Source of the DNA: Unio delphinus | Lineage: Eukaryota > Mollusca > Bivalvia > Unionida > Unionidae | Length of the DNA stretch: 64,000 nt | Assembly: GCA_029339505.1 (NCBI GenBank) | Contig: JAQISU010000180.1 | Coordinates: 1-64,000, forward strand | Direction of reading: 5' to 3' | In this document: piece by piece, positions 39,191-50,910 of the stretch | Layout: the number at the start of each line of letters is the position of its first letter | Position numbering within the stretch: the stretch's first letter is position 1 | Translations under genes and position numbers: made by a program | The notes under the pieces: generated by a model | What the model was told of the DNA's origin: nothing | The model's input: only the letters and a program-made list of their open reading frames with translations | Databases searched by the model: none

Positions 39191-39713
39191 ATAATCAATA
39201 ACAGCTGTATGTGGGAAACATGTGATATAATGGAACTGACATTTATATGTGTTGTCTTTCCAGAGCGATTTACCGCGAAGGATCGAATACATTATAATTT
39301 TAATCGGTGAAACGTATGAAAAATCCGACATTTTATGTACCAGTACATTGAATTTTAAGAGATATTTGAAAAAGCCCCACATTCTGTCACGAAGTTCCAA
39401 GCCTTAATCATTCTAGAGATCCACATTCATACCGATTTGCGGGTATGTAACTAAGTTCACGCAGATTATCCATTCGTTTAGCGTGTCTATATTTGTGGCA
39501 TTTGTTATGTCCTGACTGCTGATAAGACACCTTTGATGTTTGTTTATTGTTTGCATAATCTATTGGTGGTGTGTAATTTTAGTCGTTTCCACTTCCAGCT
39601 CATAAGGTCTGAAGCGTATTTCATTTGAAGCTTGTACCATCATTGGTGGCTATTAAATGGAACTGATATTGAAATGTCCAAAGTATAAAAAAGTACATTA
39701 GAGGTAAAATTAC

Positions 39714-40039
39714 ACAGCGCCTGGATAGTCACATGCTGTCCCGGCTAGGAATGTTAGCTGGAGGGTTGCAAATTCAGACTCGCAAAGCGGGTGTTCTCCC
39801 ATGAAGGATGAGCGAGAGGTCGCAAGAAACGATGAACCGATCCATCACCGAATAGACGATATCCTATCCCCATGTGGATATCTCTTGATTAGAAGATGCA
39901 TCTTAATTTTGGATCACTGTTGTCTTATGGTGACTTCTTTGAGATTAGCGCTTAGTTCTCGTTGTCTCACGATTATGAAGCGAATAGTCAGTTAAAGGTG
40001 TCGTTTAAACCAAACAAAAAAAAAAAAAAAAAAAAAAAG
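39714..40039 (+). repeat. SINE with 3' poly(A)
   Basis: It begins near 'gcctggatagtcacatgctg', carries a B-box-like 'ggttgcaaattca' in its head (39764-39776), and ends in 'aaaggtgtcgtttaaaccaa' followed by an A-run of about 22 (40017-40038). The ending has the shape common to mollusc tRNA-derived SINEs. Exact ends and target-site duplication were not resolved. Confidence 0.5.
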
Positions 40040-40355
40040 AAGACGTTCTTAGGCAAATGGGATTTGAGTGGAATCGCTTTAAAAAGGGTACGTTGTCACC
40101 TTTTTGGTTTCTTTTTGATGGTTATAGTAGTTGTAGCGGCAATCTTGTTGCCGCTGTTGTTATTGTTGACGTTGCTAACGTTTCCAGAATATACATCATC
40201 AAAAGACATGATTTACAGACTTTGAATTATTGTGGCAGTAGATATATCTGACGACTTGTAGAATAATAGATAGATATCTATTATTTGAACTTAAACACTG
40301 TAGTGATTTTGGCACTAACAAGAATTGATATCTTAGGGAAAAACGGAATACTATC

Positions 40356-40358
<3 letters not shown>

Positions 40359-40420
<62 letters not shown>
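40359..40420. repeat. (CT)n microsatellite
   Basis: About 62 bp of uninterrupted CT. A small perfect palindrome with 11-bp arms lies shortly upstream (about 40263-40286). Confidence 0.97.
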
Positions 40421-40422
<2 letters not shown>

Positions 40423-42117
40423 GCCTGATATGTTTAACATTACTCAAGGACAGGGACAACTCTACATGTCCACGATAAACTGGGAAATATCTTCATTTTT
40501 GGACCAACAAGTTGATTTGACCGTTAATTTAGTGTTAATGTTGTTTGGATATAGTTTTCTATCATAAAATATCGATTCATATTTATATTTCAAATTGAAC
40601 CATAGTTTCCAAATATTTCGGCTGGACCACATTTATGATAATTAGCCTCCGAACGGAGCAGTATACACGTTTTATATCGGTGGGCTGATATTCACAAAAC
40701 ACTTGCTATTTGCTTAGTTGATACTACTACATCCAATTAAAGGGAGACATATGGTGTTGTACAATTCAACATAGATGTCGCTGTTATTTTAAAGTAATTT
40801 CCTTCCAATTAATTACGTTTGTACTTACTATCGTACAAATTGTATAATGAACACATTATTTTCTTGAACAATTCCGCATACAAGGTACATTTCATCAAAG
40901 CAAGACCAGTCAGGTGTTGATGTGTGTGTAAAATTTCAAAAGGGTCCTGCCTTTTTTTGAAAAGGCACCAAAGCAAAAATCTGTATTTCTGTTTACTTAA
41001 AGTGTTCATTGTACCCAAGACGAGTGCGCAGGAATAAAACGATGGCCAAATTACAAGTGACCAATAAAGACGTTTGTGTGTGCATCTTTTTGTTTTGATT
41101 TTTATTTCTTTGTTTTTGTTTTTATTAGCGGAGACGGGTGTCCGTTTTTTTCCCAGAAATATGGAAACATTAAATTCTTTATTTTTAAAGATATTTCTTA
41201 TAACGCATATTTTCACAGCATATCTTTTTTATATTAAAGCTTATCGTCGACTTCTATACTTTAGTGAAATCACGTTCTGACGTTTTATATGTATCCAATC
41301 ACAGTAATTTCCATAGTAAAACAAGCTTAATTTATTGATAAAAGAAATGTTTGATTGACACATAAATCAGAACTGCACTTTTGTTTTTAGTTATCAAGTA
41401 ATTTTTGTTTGAATAATATTTAAATATTTAAAATTTACCATGGAATTGGCATTTCAATTAATATCCATCAAACCATATTGATATAATATAGTTGAAATGG
41501 TAATCCCCAAACTTCATTTTACTGTTTCAAAAACAGAAAGAATTAGCAAACACGTTTTTGAAAATAAAATTATTTTTAGATATTGTTTATTGGTCTGGCG
41601 TTACCATTTACATTATTATATCAATACTACATGTCTTCCTCTTAACCTTCATTAACTGAAAGTGTGCCTTTTGTGGGGAAACATGACCTCATATCTTTGA
41701 TGCGTAGTTCATTGGAGATATGACAGGTAAAAAGCGGACTCATTGTTTGTGTGCACACGTATAATTTTTGCCACAAATACATTCACGCCATTATCAGGCC
41801 ATGTATAAAAGCCACGTGTTGTCAAAATTTCTCACAAAATACTCTGGCACTGAAAACATTCTTGAAAGTTTAAAATATTTTGTATATCTGCTCAACTTGA
41901 TTATTGTAAACAAAACTAAGGCTGTGTCACCTCCCCCCTCAACTACATTACGGTACAGGTAGAATCGGCAGTTTCCGGCAGACCCAAGTGTATTCAAAAG
42001 AAACCGAAACTCCATGTAGGTCTCATAACCTGTGTATAAATATGTAACTGAATTGACATGTGAACAATTGACAATACTGTTATCATGACGTTTGCAAGCT
42101 TTTAAATCTACTTCCAG

Positions 42118-42250
42118 AAGCCAAAAAGAGAAAAAGAAAACGACTGCCACAGAACTGAAGAAAAGACAACGAACGTTTATTGTGTTTATTGTAGAGGAGG
42201 TTCGCCGTGAAATCACAGATCTGGCCGATAATTCACCAAACCTACAGTAA
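42118..42250 (+). CDS. Candidate terminal exon, basic tail ending 'ITDLADNSPNLQ'
   Basis: The acceptor 'aatctacttccag' is followed by one base that completes a codon, then 43 codons and TAA: 'SQKEKKKTTATELKKRQR', 'TFIVFIVEEVRREITDL', 'ADNSPNLQ'. The phase fits the AG left over at 38961 (AG + A = Arg). Joined, this would give a 78-residue protein with one TM segment and a basic cytosolic tail. The exon aligns without gaps to the exon at 50514 over 27 residues, with 10 identities that include T, L, Q and T in the first part and 'ITDL.D' at the end. At DNA level 'aatcacagatct' and the 27 bases before it are clearly alike. The minus-strand ORF of 140 codons over the same DNA is taken as a shadow. 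No clear poly(A) signal was found nearby. Confidence 0.4.
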
Positions 42251-42960
42251 GGACATTTAAACTTAGATTAATCCTGGGTGAATTCTGATAGATAAGTACA
42301 ATCTGTTTCTCAATCGAATAATGTAATGCAGGAATATTTTGACAAACTATATCTAAAATTCCGCTTACACAACATACACTGTCAACATCTAATTTTAAGA
42401 ATGAACGATAGATCCTCGGAAACATTTTTTACGGGGACACGTCGTTTTAAATTGCCTAATTATATTTGGTCATGCTCAAATCGCATCTATACAATGCCTC
42501 AATTGTTTAATTTTCCATTCAGAACGATTGATATTTTAACTATATTTCAGATCAAAACATACTACTCGGATTTTGAGTTGTCTCGTATATGTGATACACA
42601 TTTGGTTTAATAAGTAAATGGAATACCAATGTCTATCTAAGCTGTTGCCCGTTGCATCTACTTAACTCATGAATGCATGAGATATACTTATAGAATATTT
42701 ATGCACAGGTCAGTGTCCCAGTTGATGTAAACATCACAAGTGCAACGACAAGCGCGTCAATAGTACACTATATGTATGGACCTCATTCGACTCATGAGAT
42801 GACCAATAATCATCCAGGAGTGTTATCCGAGCAATCTTCCTCCACAAATGTACCTTAGCTGCTGTATTTAGCTTTGGCGAGGAGGACTACTTAAATGTTA
42901 CCGTACTTATAATTGTAAGCTCAAATACAAAACGCAGATTAATCAGCTTTGCACAACCAT

Positions 42961-43034
<74 letters not shown>

Positions 43035-43331
43035 ATTGTGTATTACAGGAAGATGACACAATACTAAATCCCATCATTAGCATGAAGATATCACTTTTCA
43101 TCTTTAATCTAATTGAACGAATATCCTTTAAGACGATATATTTTATTAGTTGATGATAATTTTGGATTTACTGATATAGCAAACTTTAATAATCAATGTG
43201 TATGTATGTATGTATGTATGTATGTATGTATGTATGTATGTATGTATGTATGTATGCATGTTTGTATGTATGTATCTTTGGATGTATCTTTGGATGCGTG
43301 CGTGCTTGCGTGTGTGTGTGTGTGTGTGTGT
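42961..43331. repeat. Microsatellites (TA)n and (GTAT)n(GT)n
   Basis: (TA)n lies at 42963-43032. After about 165 bp of AT-rich unique sequence come about fifteen GTAT tetranucleotides (43196-43262). A variant segment ('ctttggatgtat') and (GT)n to 43331 follow. ORFs of the 'MYVCMYVC' type are artefacts. Confidence 0.95.
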
Positions 43332-43339
43332 GGAGCGTT

Positions 43340-46300
43340 TAATGGCACATCATCCCAGTTGTAGATATATGGCGCTTACTAAACTAAAAAAACGAAATAT
43401 GTAAAACTAAAAAACAGGACAAAACGCACTTAGAATTATCCTTCCAAATAAATTAATTTTTAAGTCAAACATAAAATGTTCGCTGAAAGGTCTAAACACT
43501 AAATCATAGTTACCGTCTGCATAATCATTCAGTTTTGTTTCAGGTGGAGCATATTTTAATCGTGTACAAGATTAACCGAGTGTATTTCGTCTTTAGTACG
43601 TCCTCACCAAGTCCAGTTCTGTTTCATTGACTGAAAGTCGACATAATGGACAAAACTCTGTTCATCCGTCAGTAGACACTGGCAAGATATGCACTCTGGT
43701 CGATGGTCACTCCTGAAGAGATATGCATGATTTCATATTACTACCTAATCTCTGTCAATTGCTTTTTACGAATGATGCCATTTCTGTATTGGGATTCATC
43801 CTCTGAAGTGTATCGATTGCTGTTCTATATACATTTTATCCACCTCAATAAAAATATGGCTAGACTTCAAACAATAGAGAACACTTTTCCCTAATTGCAG
43901 AAACATATGTTTTTGTAAGATCTAAACTTGTAACGGGTAGACAGATGATCAGTGTGGAAATGTGGTTTAAAACACCGAGCCCGTCCTTTATTTCTGAGTC
44001 GGAAATTAAGGCGTTTTCAGAATAGTGCTCGATATCGTGCTTTAGAATGTTTCAATGGGAGCTCTAACCTTATATCCATCGAAGAAACCGTCCATAAGAA
44101 GGATGCTCTGATTTCATTGAGTTTATTCTGAAACAGCATTTAGAATCTAATAGCTTTTGAAATCTGCAATGATCAAGGTAGTGATATTAGAACATAAAAG
44201 TTTCCATTCTTTCCAACATTGAATTTTGCTGTTTCTAATTAAGGCAGCCGTCATATGTCAAAAGGTGGAATGAAATATTTGTACTGAGTGGTTAAGGTTT
44301 GTATTCGAATCTAACGACTACACTATACGAATGATTCGGTGTACTCATTTCCTGCAAATAGTTTTCAGAAAGAAGGCAGCTTGTTCTGAGTTTTCTATCT
44401 TTCAGAAAGTTGGAGTTTAAGTCCGGAGGGTTGCAAGCATTTAACCGGTCATTTATCATGCCGTATTTATGTGTACTGTACGGAGCTTTCTATTAGTCAA
44501 ACATGATGGCAACCATCTGTCCGCTGTGATGAAATATAATGTAAAATAATTGGCAAATTTGATTTTCTGTCATCTGCATCAGCAACAAATCTGATAGCAG
44601 TTTCCTGTAGTTAATATTTCAGTGGAGACACTCATTTATCATCAGTTGTTTGGTTTTCCAATTGCAGATTTTAAATAATGATTCTTTATATATTTAAATA
44701 CCAGAAGCACAATTGCATCCAAGACTGTAGAGAGTTCCCAGATTGTATTGCAAATGTTAGCAGTGTATTGACATATATTTAAAAAGTTGATAGTGGATAA
44801 CATTGGATCATGCTTTGGGATCATGCTTTATTTATCAATAGTGCTTCAAGGTTCTATAAGAGTAAATGTATACTAAAATATTTCGCATTACTAGATTTCA
44901 AATTTAGTAAAACTATTTTTGCAGACTTTTGGGGGCATGGCGGAAATATTAGGAATGTTAACAATATCGTTACGGCTACTATATTTCTGGATTTCTGGTA
45001 TGCTTGATTAAGCTGATTTTATTTTTGGTAGTGAATGTTCAATGCACATCATGATTCGGCACGCTCTTCAATAGAACGACTCCTCATGCGCTGTATTTAT
45101 AGTACTTATTCAGATTTTCATTTGTTTAATTTGGTATTCAAATAGTTTTTGTCATATTTATGTTTCTTGGATAGGGCTTTTGCATGCTTCAGTAAACCAT
45201 GGGTGCTTACACAATTTTTATGGAATCGCTGAAGACTCTTCAGCATTTGTCTCATCGGTGGGTTCCTTGTTTATTATAGCCCGACGCTGAATACCTGAGT
45301 TATTTGCTTATCCCATTGTTGGTGTAGCTTTTATTACTGGTGTCAGCAAAACTGAATTTGGGTTGACGTTTTAGCATTATAATTTCAATTTCGATAAAGA
45401 CTCACTAAATCAGCGTTGGAAAAGGTTTTGATTCCCGTTTTAATGATAGCATCTAGCTTACACAAAGTGTCAGACTTCCATACACCTTACTCTTGCTGCA
45501 CGAGATGGATCTTCTATACGGGTTTAAAGTCAAGGTAGTGCCTAGTGTACAAGTATTTTGCATGACAATTAGATCAAGAACATTTAACTGGAATGACGAT
45601 TCACAATACTTTGCTCATATCTCGGACAGGTTGGTTTTCTTATGCAGACATCTTTGCAGGGGCAATATACCTGGCCGCGCTAATGAAAATGAGGCCTAGG
45701 ATATGAAAGAACCTGTTTTCATCAAAATAGTCAATGAATCGCATTCCAGGCTGTGAGAAGTCTTTGTTTTTTTTTTATTCGTTAGACTTATTCGCTGTAC
45801 ATAGATTTGAGATGATCGATATCGAGCTGCTCATTCCTCTACCAAATCTCTAGGTTGAACCAAATTTCTTGAAGAGTTGACATGCTACAGTGTAACTACC
45901 TAAATGTGTATCTTCACATTTTCATTAGAATGACTTAGATTATTAGAGTGAGCTATGCAGACACTATATATACACAATTTCCCAGAAATATTGAACAATT
46001 TCCGTAACTCGAACTTTTTGTATTACTTGATTAAATGGATTATCTTTCCCTGGTCCTTTTCAAACTCGGTCTGACAAAGTTGGTTAGATTATATGTCTTT
46101 CTTACATTTAATTAATTATTAGTAATATTTAATTTGTGACTTTCACCATCATCAACATGACTTCAAACATTATACAGCTAGAATGCTTTTAATATTTGCG
46201 TTAGTTCGTGATGCTGTGCTCTGGTTTGGCTTTAAATATGCTCTTGACACATTATCGGCTATATTATTCAGATGAAATGAGTTAATGTTCATTATCATGG

Positions 46301-46685
46301 GCACCCCAGTTGGCCCACTTGGGCGGGTTTGGGGTGATATAGAACTTATGCCTCTTGGTTTACGTCCAATGCTCTGATATCTGAGAGTCACAATATTGGC
46401 TAAACCTTTAAATTTCGTATCTATTCTAAAGATCATGATAGTCTTCACACTTGGAGTGAATCTTTAAAATCAACAGTAAATTATTAAACGACACTCGAAC
46501 GCGCCGCTCCATTATACTTTGGGGTCAAAGTTACAGTCTTAGCCTGTCAGAGTTCAGAGATTGTTTTTAATAACGTTTTGCATCTCCTTTAATTTCCTAA
46601 ATGCATTAATTGGTTCATATCGTACTTGTCAGCAAATTGTATGAAAATAAGCCAATGAATGAAATGCCTTTTTGCAGCGAATAGG
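43340..46685. other. Decayed, partly coding-like DNA; no intact gene
   Basis: No gene is supported. On the minus strand between about 44540 and 45600 there are several coding-like pieces in shifting frames (for example 'HGLLKHAKALSKKHKYDK' near 45200-45130), suggesting an old transposon ORF. I could not name its family. On the minus strand at 46448-46170 a 92-codon ORF contains 'TRPSGPTGVPMIMNINSF', discussed as a finding. Confidence 0.3.
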
Positions 46686-46689
46686 CAGT

Positions 46690-48390
46690 CCAAACTGTGA
46701 AATACCTCACTAAACAGAAGCAACTAAGAGTCAGTATCATTCAAGACGAAAATGGAAAATGCCTCATAGAAGCAAGTGACATTGAAGAACGATGGACTGA
46801 GTATTGTAAAGAACTCTACAACCATCCGTCCACAGGAGACCCAGAGGTGCTTAAAGGTCTAAATGCCACAAATGATGATGATTTCCCCATTCTCAAAGAA
46901 GAGGTGGAGCCAGCAATAAGATCACTGAAAAATGGGAAGGCAACTAGAGTAGACAACATCCCAGCTGAACTTATCAAGAATGGTGGGGAATAATTGATAG
47001 AGCTACTAACAAATATCTGCAACAAGATCTGGCAGAGAGGCAAATGGCCAACACAGTGGACCCAGTCCCTGATTATAACACTCCCCCAAAAAGGCAATCT
47101 CGAGCTGTGCCAAAGTTACAGAACTATCAGTTTGATCAGCCATGCTAGTAATGTGATTCTGAAGATCATCTTGAACAGATTCAACCCACAAGCAGAAGCA
47201 ATAATCGCTAAAGAACAGGCAGGAATCCGGAGTGGAAGTAGCACAACATAACAAATAGATAATCTTAGGGTACTGTGTGGAAAAATACTCACAACACGAA
47301 CAGCACATCTATCATGTTTTCATAGATTTCAAAAAGGCTTTTGACAGCTTGTGGCATGAGGCATAGTGGGCCACAATGAAGTAGTACAACATGGGTCAAA
47401 AGTTGACCAACACCATCAAGCAGCTGTACGCCAAGGCTACCAGTGCAGTAATTGCTCAAGGTTCTGTGGGGGACTGGTTCAAGACAACAGTAGGAGTACG
47501 GCAAGGCTGTCTCCTGTCACCCACGCTTTTAACAGATTTTCTACTTAGAGCGCATCATGAGCGAAGCCCTGGAAATTCACTGTGGAGGGCGTAACATCAC
47601 CAACCTCCGCTTTGCAGACGACATTTATGGGCTGGCAGGCGGTGAAGATGAGATTGCCACCTTAGTGAAGAATCTGGATGAAACATCTTCCAGATTTGAC
47701 ATGGAGATAAATGTCGAGAAGACAAAGCTGATGACAAATAGTGGCAAACAAATCTCATCTAAGATTAAAGTCAGATGACAGGAACTGCAAACAGAGGGCT
47801 AGATCACATATCTTGGTTCCATAATCATGGCAGAGGGATCAAGAGCAGAAATTTTGTCACGAGCAGCACAAACAGCAGCAGGTATGTCAAAGCTAAGGCC
47901 CATCTTGAGAGACAAGACTATCTGTCTGAAAACTAAAATCAAACTTTTGAGAGCACTAGACACCTCTCTTTTTGTATTCGTGTGAGGCCTGGACTCTGCC
48001 AGCAGCATTACAATGAAGAATCCAGGCACTTGAAATGAGATGCTACAGAACCATCCTTGGCATCTCTTACATGGTCCACATCACAAATGAAGAAAGTGGT
48101 TAACACCATCAAGCACAAAGTAAGTCATTATAATGACCTCCTCACCACTGTCAAAAAGAGAAAGCTAAAATGGTATGGCCATGTCACTAGAGCCAACAGT
48201 CTATCAGCCAACAGTACTGCATGGTATGTAGACAGAAAACAGTGGAGTGACAAGATCACAGACCAGGAAACATTTTGCGGAGACACATGATCGAGACAAA
48301 TGGAGTTAACTGATCAGATGTTCAGCAGTACAGTGCCTCAACGACCACACTAGGTCAAGAGACTGATGATGATTATGATGAAGCCAATGC
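46690..48390 (+). mobile_element. 5'-truncated non-LTR retrotransposon (LINE) with decayed reverse transcriptase
   Basis: Plus-strand pieces read in shifting frames and with several stops follow a LINE reverse transcriptase. 'LKNGKATRVDNIPAELIKNG' (fingers) and 'SYRTISLISHASNVILKI' come first, then a frame-shifted motif A near 47310-47345 ('FIDFKKAFDS'-like), motif B 'GVRQGCLLSPTLL' and motif C 'FADDIYGL' (47611-47634). 'INVEKTKLM', 'ITYLGSII' and the C-terminal 'VKKRKLKWYGHVTRA' (about 48150-48195) follow. The 5' endonuclease region is absent, as expected for 5' truncation. The 3' end lies near 'ctgatgatgattatgatgaa'. The element is dead: stops follow 46993, 47251 and 47778 and frames change repeatedly. 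Clade (RTE-like or other) is not settled by eye. Confidence 0.85.
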
Positions 48391-48989
48391 AGTCCATGGC
48401 TGTATCTCCCATTTCATTACTGTTGACAAGAATGTCTAGGCAACCAATATTAAAGAATTACATATTTCAGATGGTATGAAGAAATCGTGTTTCTATAAGA
48501 CCTGGAATATTCACCGCTTGTCACATTTAAGCCTTGATATAATTTAATTTTCTCTCACAACAGAAAGGATTTGTTCATGGATTTATAAATTGCCATAAGA
48601 TCAAGTTCTACATTGGGTAATTTTGAATTCCTTGGTGGGGTTTCAGCAACATGGAAGTTCGGCATGATTTAGCAAATTTGATCTTTTATCATTCGTAGGA
48701 CAATTTCGTATGATAAAATGTGGAGTTAAGTTTGTTTTTAGATCGTACACAGTTTAGCAAGTCTGCCAATGGTTTGCATCACACACAAATTAGTTGGAGC
48801 AGACGAAAGCTTAGAAGTATACTGAAGGACCATTTTCAGTCGTAGAAAATCCTCATTGTATATTGATTATAGTCCTGGGATAGGCAGAACAAAATATAAA
48901 CTTCTCTTTAAAAGTTAAAGTTAATATATCTTCTTTATCTTTTTTAAATATATAAAATAGTTTCATCGGAATTAGATTTTAGTTGCTGT

Positions 48990-49554
48990 GTGGCTTGCTA
49001 TTATTGCATAGTATCCCCTTTCGGTGATATGTATAGAATTTTGGATCAATTCCTATTTTGTAAAGTTATAAATACACGTGCAATATCAAATTGTGCGGGT
49101 AGATTTAGTTGCTCCTTAAGATGCACTGTCAGATATAACACATTTTCAGTTTTTTTTTGGACTTGTGGATCGGGATGGGTTCACGTGGATGTTGTCATGA
49201 GATTGTCATATGTCGCAAGAAAAGCGCCAAATCCACATAGGAAGAATATTCGAGATTATTCTGAGTATTTGCTACAGAAGGAAATTAAAGACTAGCAACG
49301 TGAATCATTTTCAAATTATGTAAAGAAGGACGTATTGGCAACGACCCGGTTTCGGAAAAACAAGATATATGCTATTTCTCGAAATCATAAAATGCAAGTG
49401 AAAAGAATATTTTCCACAATAGTTAAAAATGTTGATGATGAAGTGTTATTGAACTTGATTGAAATAGTGATACTTGTATGTATGAGAAAGACAATGATGA
49501 GAGTTTGGATCAATGGCGATGTGTTTGGTGATACAAATTTTATTATTATTATTA

Positions 49555-49600
<46 letters not shown>

Positions 49601-49604
49601 GTAA
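48990..49604 (+). pseudogene. Unrecognised 200-codon frame broken by a single TAG
   Basis: One frame is open from a GTG at 48990 to TAG at 49293-49295, and the same frame continues open to 49604, the last 20 or so codons being an (ATT)n run. Coding-like pieces include 'RKAPNPHRKNIRDYSEYLLQ' before the stop, and 'RESFSNYVKKDVLATTRF' and 'VKRIFSTIVKNVDDEVLL' after it. In DNA this AT-rich such an open stretch is unusual, though not impossible by chance. There is no initiator ATG with context and no recognised domain. It could be a recently dead gene, a transposon ORF, or noise. Confidence 0.3.
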
Positions 49605-49653
49605 TATTAACTTTAATTGGAGATTTATCTATGTTTTGATATTGGAATCTTAC

Positions 49654-49736
<83 letters not shown>
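49541..49736. repeat. (ATT)n and (TA)n microsatellites
   Basis: (ATT)n lies at 49541-49599 with one 'atc' unit, then, after 57 bp, (TA)n at 49657-49736. Confidence 0.97.
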
Positions 49737-49740
<4 letters not shown>

Positions 49741-49807
49741 GTTCGATTTGAATGATACTCACTTTAATGAAAAGATGTTTTAGCCAAACCGTCCATTAAT
49801 ATCATTA

Positions 49808-50123
49808 CTCCGGTGGCCTAGTGGTTAGAGAGTCCGTCGCGGAAGAGGGAGGTCGTGATTCGATCCTCGGCCGAGTCATACCAAAGACTTACGAAAATGG
49901 TACTAACAGCACGCTCGCTTGGCGCTTAACATTAAGAGTTAATGTTAGGACTGGTCGGCCTGGTGTCAGGATAATGTGACAGGGTGGGACATCATGCTAT
50001 ATGTCTGCGGCATGATGCCCCAGTACTAGACATCACTATAAACTGCCATACTGCACACATCGTAGCTATATGAATGAAAAATTATTAAAGCTACGTTAAA
50101 AATCCTAATTAAACAAACAAACT
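49808..50123 (+). mobile_element. Full-length tRNA-derived SINE, V-SINE/RUDI-like
   Basis: The head contains a polymerase III A box 'tggcctagtgg' (49814-49824) and a B-box-like 'gattcgatcc' (49857-49866), spaced as in a tRNA. The body has 'ggactggtcggcctggtgtc', 'aggataatgtgacagggtgg' and 'catgctatatgtctgcggca', then a 3' end 'gctacgttaaaaatcctaa' and 'aaacaaacaaac'. The overall plan (tRNA head, conserved body, LINE-like tail) and the body sequence resemble V-SINE-superfamily elements described from molluscs. The 3' part recurs at 26171-26255. Target-site duplications were not resolved. Confidence 0.75.
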
Positions 50124-50513
50124 CTTTTGAGGAATGATTTACAGAGCGTATGGGTTACCGTAAACATACACCTCAAACTGTTTATAGTTCAAGGCATTCG
50201 TAATATTTACCCTGCTCCTTAGTAAACTAACATTACTCATTTGCATGATAATTTGCAATGCATTTTGATGGTATTTTGTACAACCCTATATATGGTATGC
50301 TTAGGTAGAGAAATAATCAGAGAAAAGATGTCACACGTGCACATAGTTCAAAGTTCCCCTTCTTTCCATCGATTTTTCGATAATATATTTCTTCGAAAAA
50401 GTCTACATTGAAATCTGAATATTAGATAAGAAAATAAACTTTATATAATTTGCTAAATCCGTTTAGGAGGGTGATGATATATACGTTTCTTACACTCTTA
50501 TTTCTACTTTTAG

Positions 50514-50634
50514 GGACAGTGAAGTTAGACAACAATGGTTGGCTACACAACTGCATACACTACAAGGTACGGATAATATGGCGCTAGAAGAAAATATTTA
50601 CAACGCAATCACAGATCTACCTGACACTTTCTGA
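50514..50634 (+). CDS. Candidate terminal exon, paralogous to 42118-42250
   Basis: The very good acceptor 'ctcttatttctacttttag' is followed by one base of a split codon, then 39 codons and TGA: 'DSEVRQQWLATQLHTLQG', 'TDNMALEENIYNAITDLPD', 'TF'. It has the same phase as the exon at 42118 and similar content (T.L...Q.T, then EE, then ITDL.D) at fixed spacing, so the two are probably duplicates. A donor-like 'CAAG|GTACGG' also occurs inside at 50562, so an alternative internal exon of 49 bp is possible. Which upstream exon it joins is unknown; the TM exon at 38858 is the only phase-matched candidate seen. No transcript evidence. Confidence 0.35.
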
Positions 50635-50841
50635 AACATCCAATGTTCAGAATCGACACATATTACTCAGGAAAATCTTAACGAGAAATGTATAAAATCC
50701 CACGATTCAATCTTACACTGATGGAATTGAGAACAATATATTGATTTGACGGTTGATCTTGTAAACTATTGCTTATAAGGATAGTTTGATAAATGCGAAT
50801 TGGTAATTTATTTGCCAAATTGCAATGATGGAATGATCTAC

Positions 50842-50845
<4 letters not shown>

Positions 50846-50910
<65 letters not shown>

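Noticed and set aside
40809..41280. Overlapping ORFs on both strands (135 and 68 codons)
   Set aside because: AT-rich, Lys/Phe-biased translations on opposite strands with no motif.
41794..42216. 140-codon minus-strand ORF with a hydrophobic segment
   Set aside because: No recognised domain or splice context; it lies antisense to a plus-strand exon with a good acceptor and a paralogue, so I treat it as a shadow. It remains the longest non-repeat ORF and could be revisited.
49808..49880. tRNA gene
   Set aside because: A and B boxes are present but the sequence continues into a SINE body and tail; it does not fold convincingly as a functional tRNA by eye.
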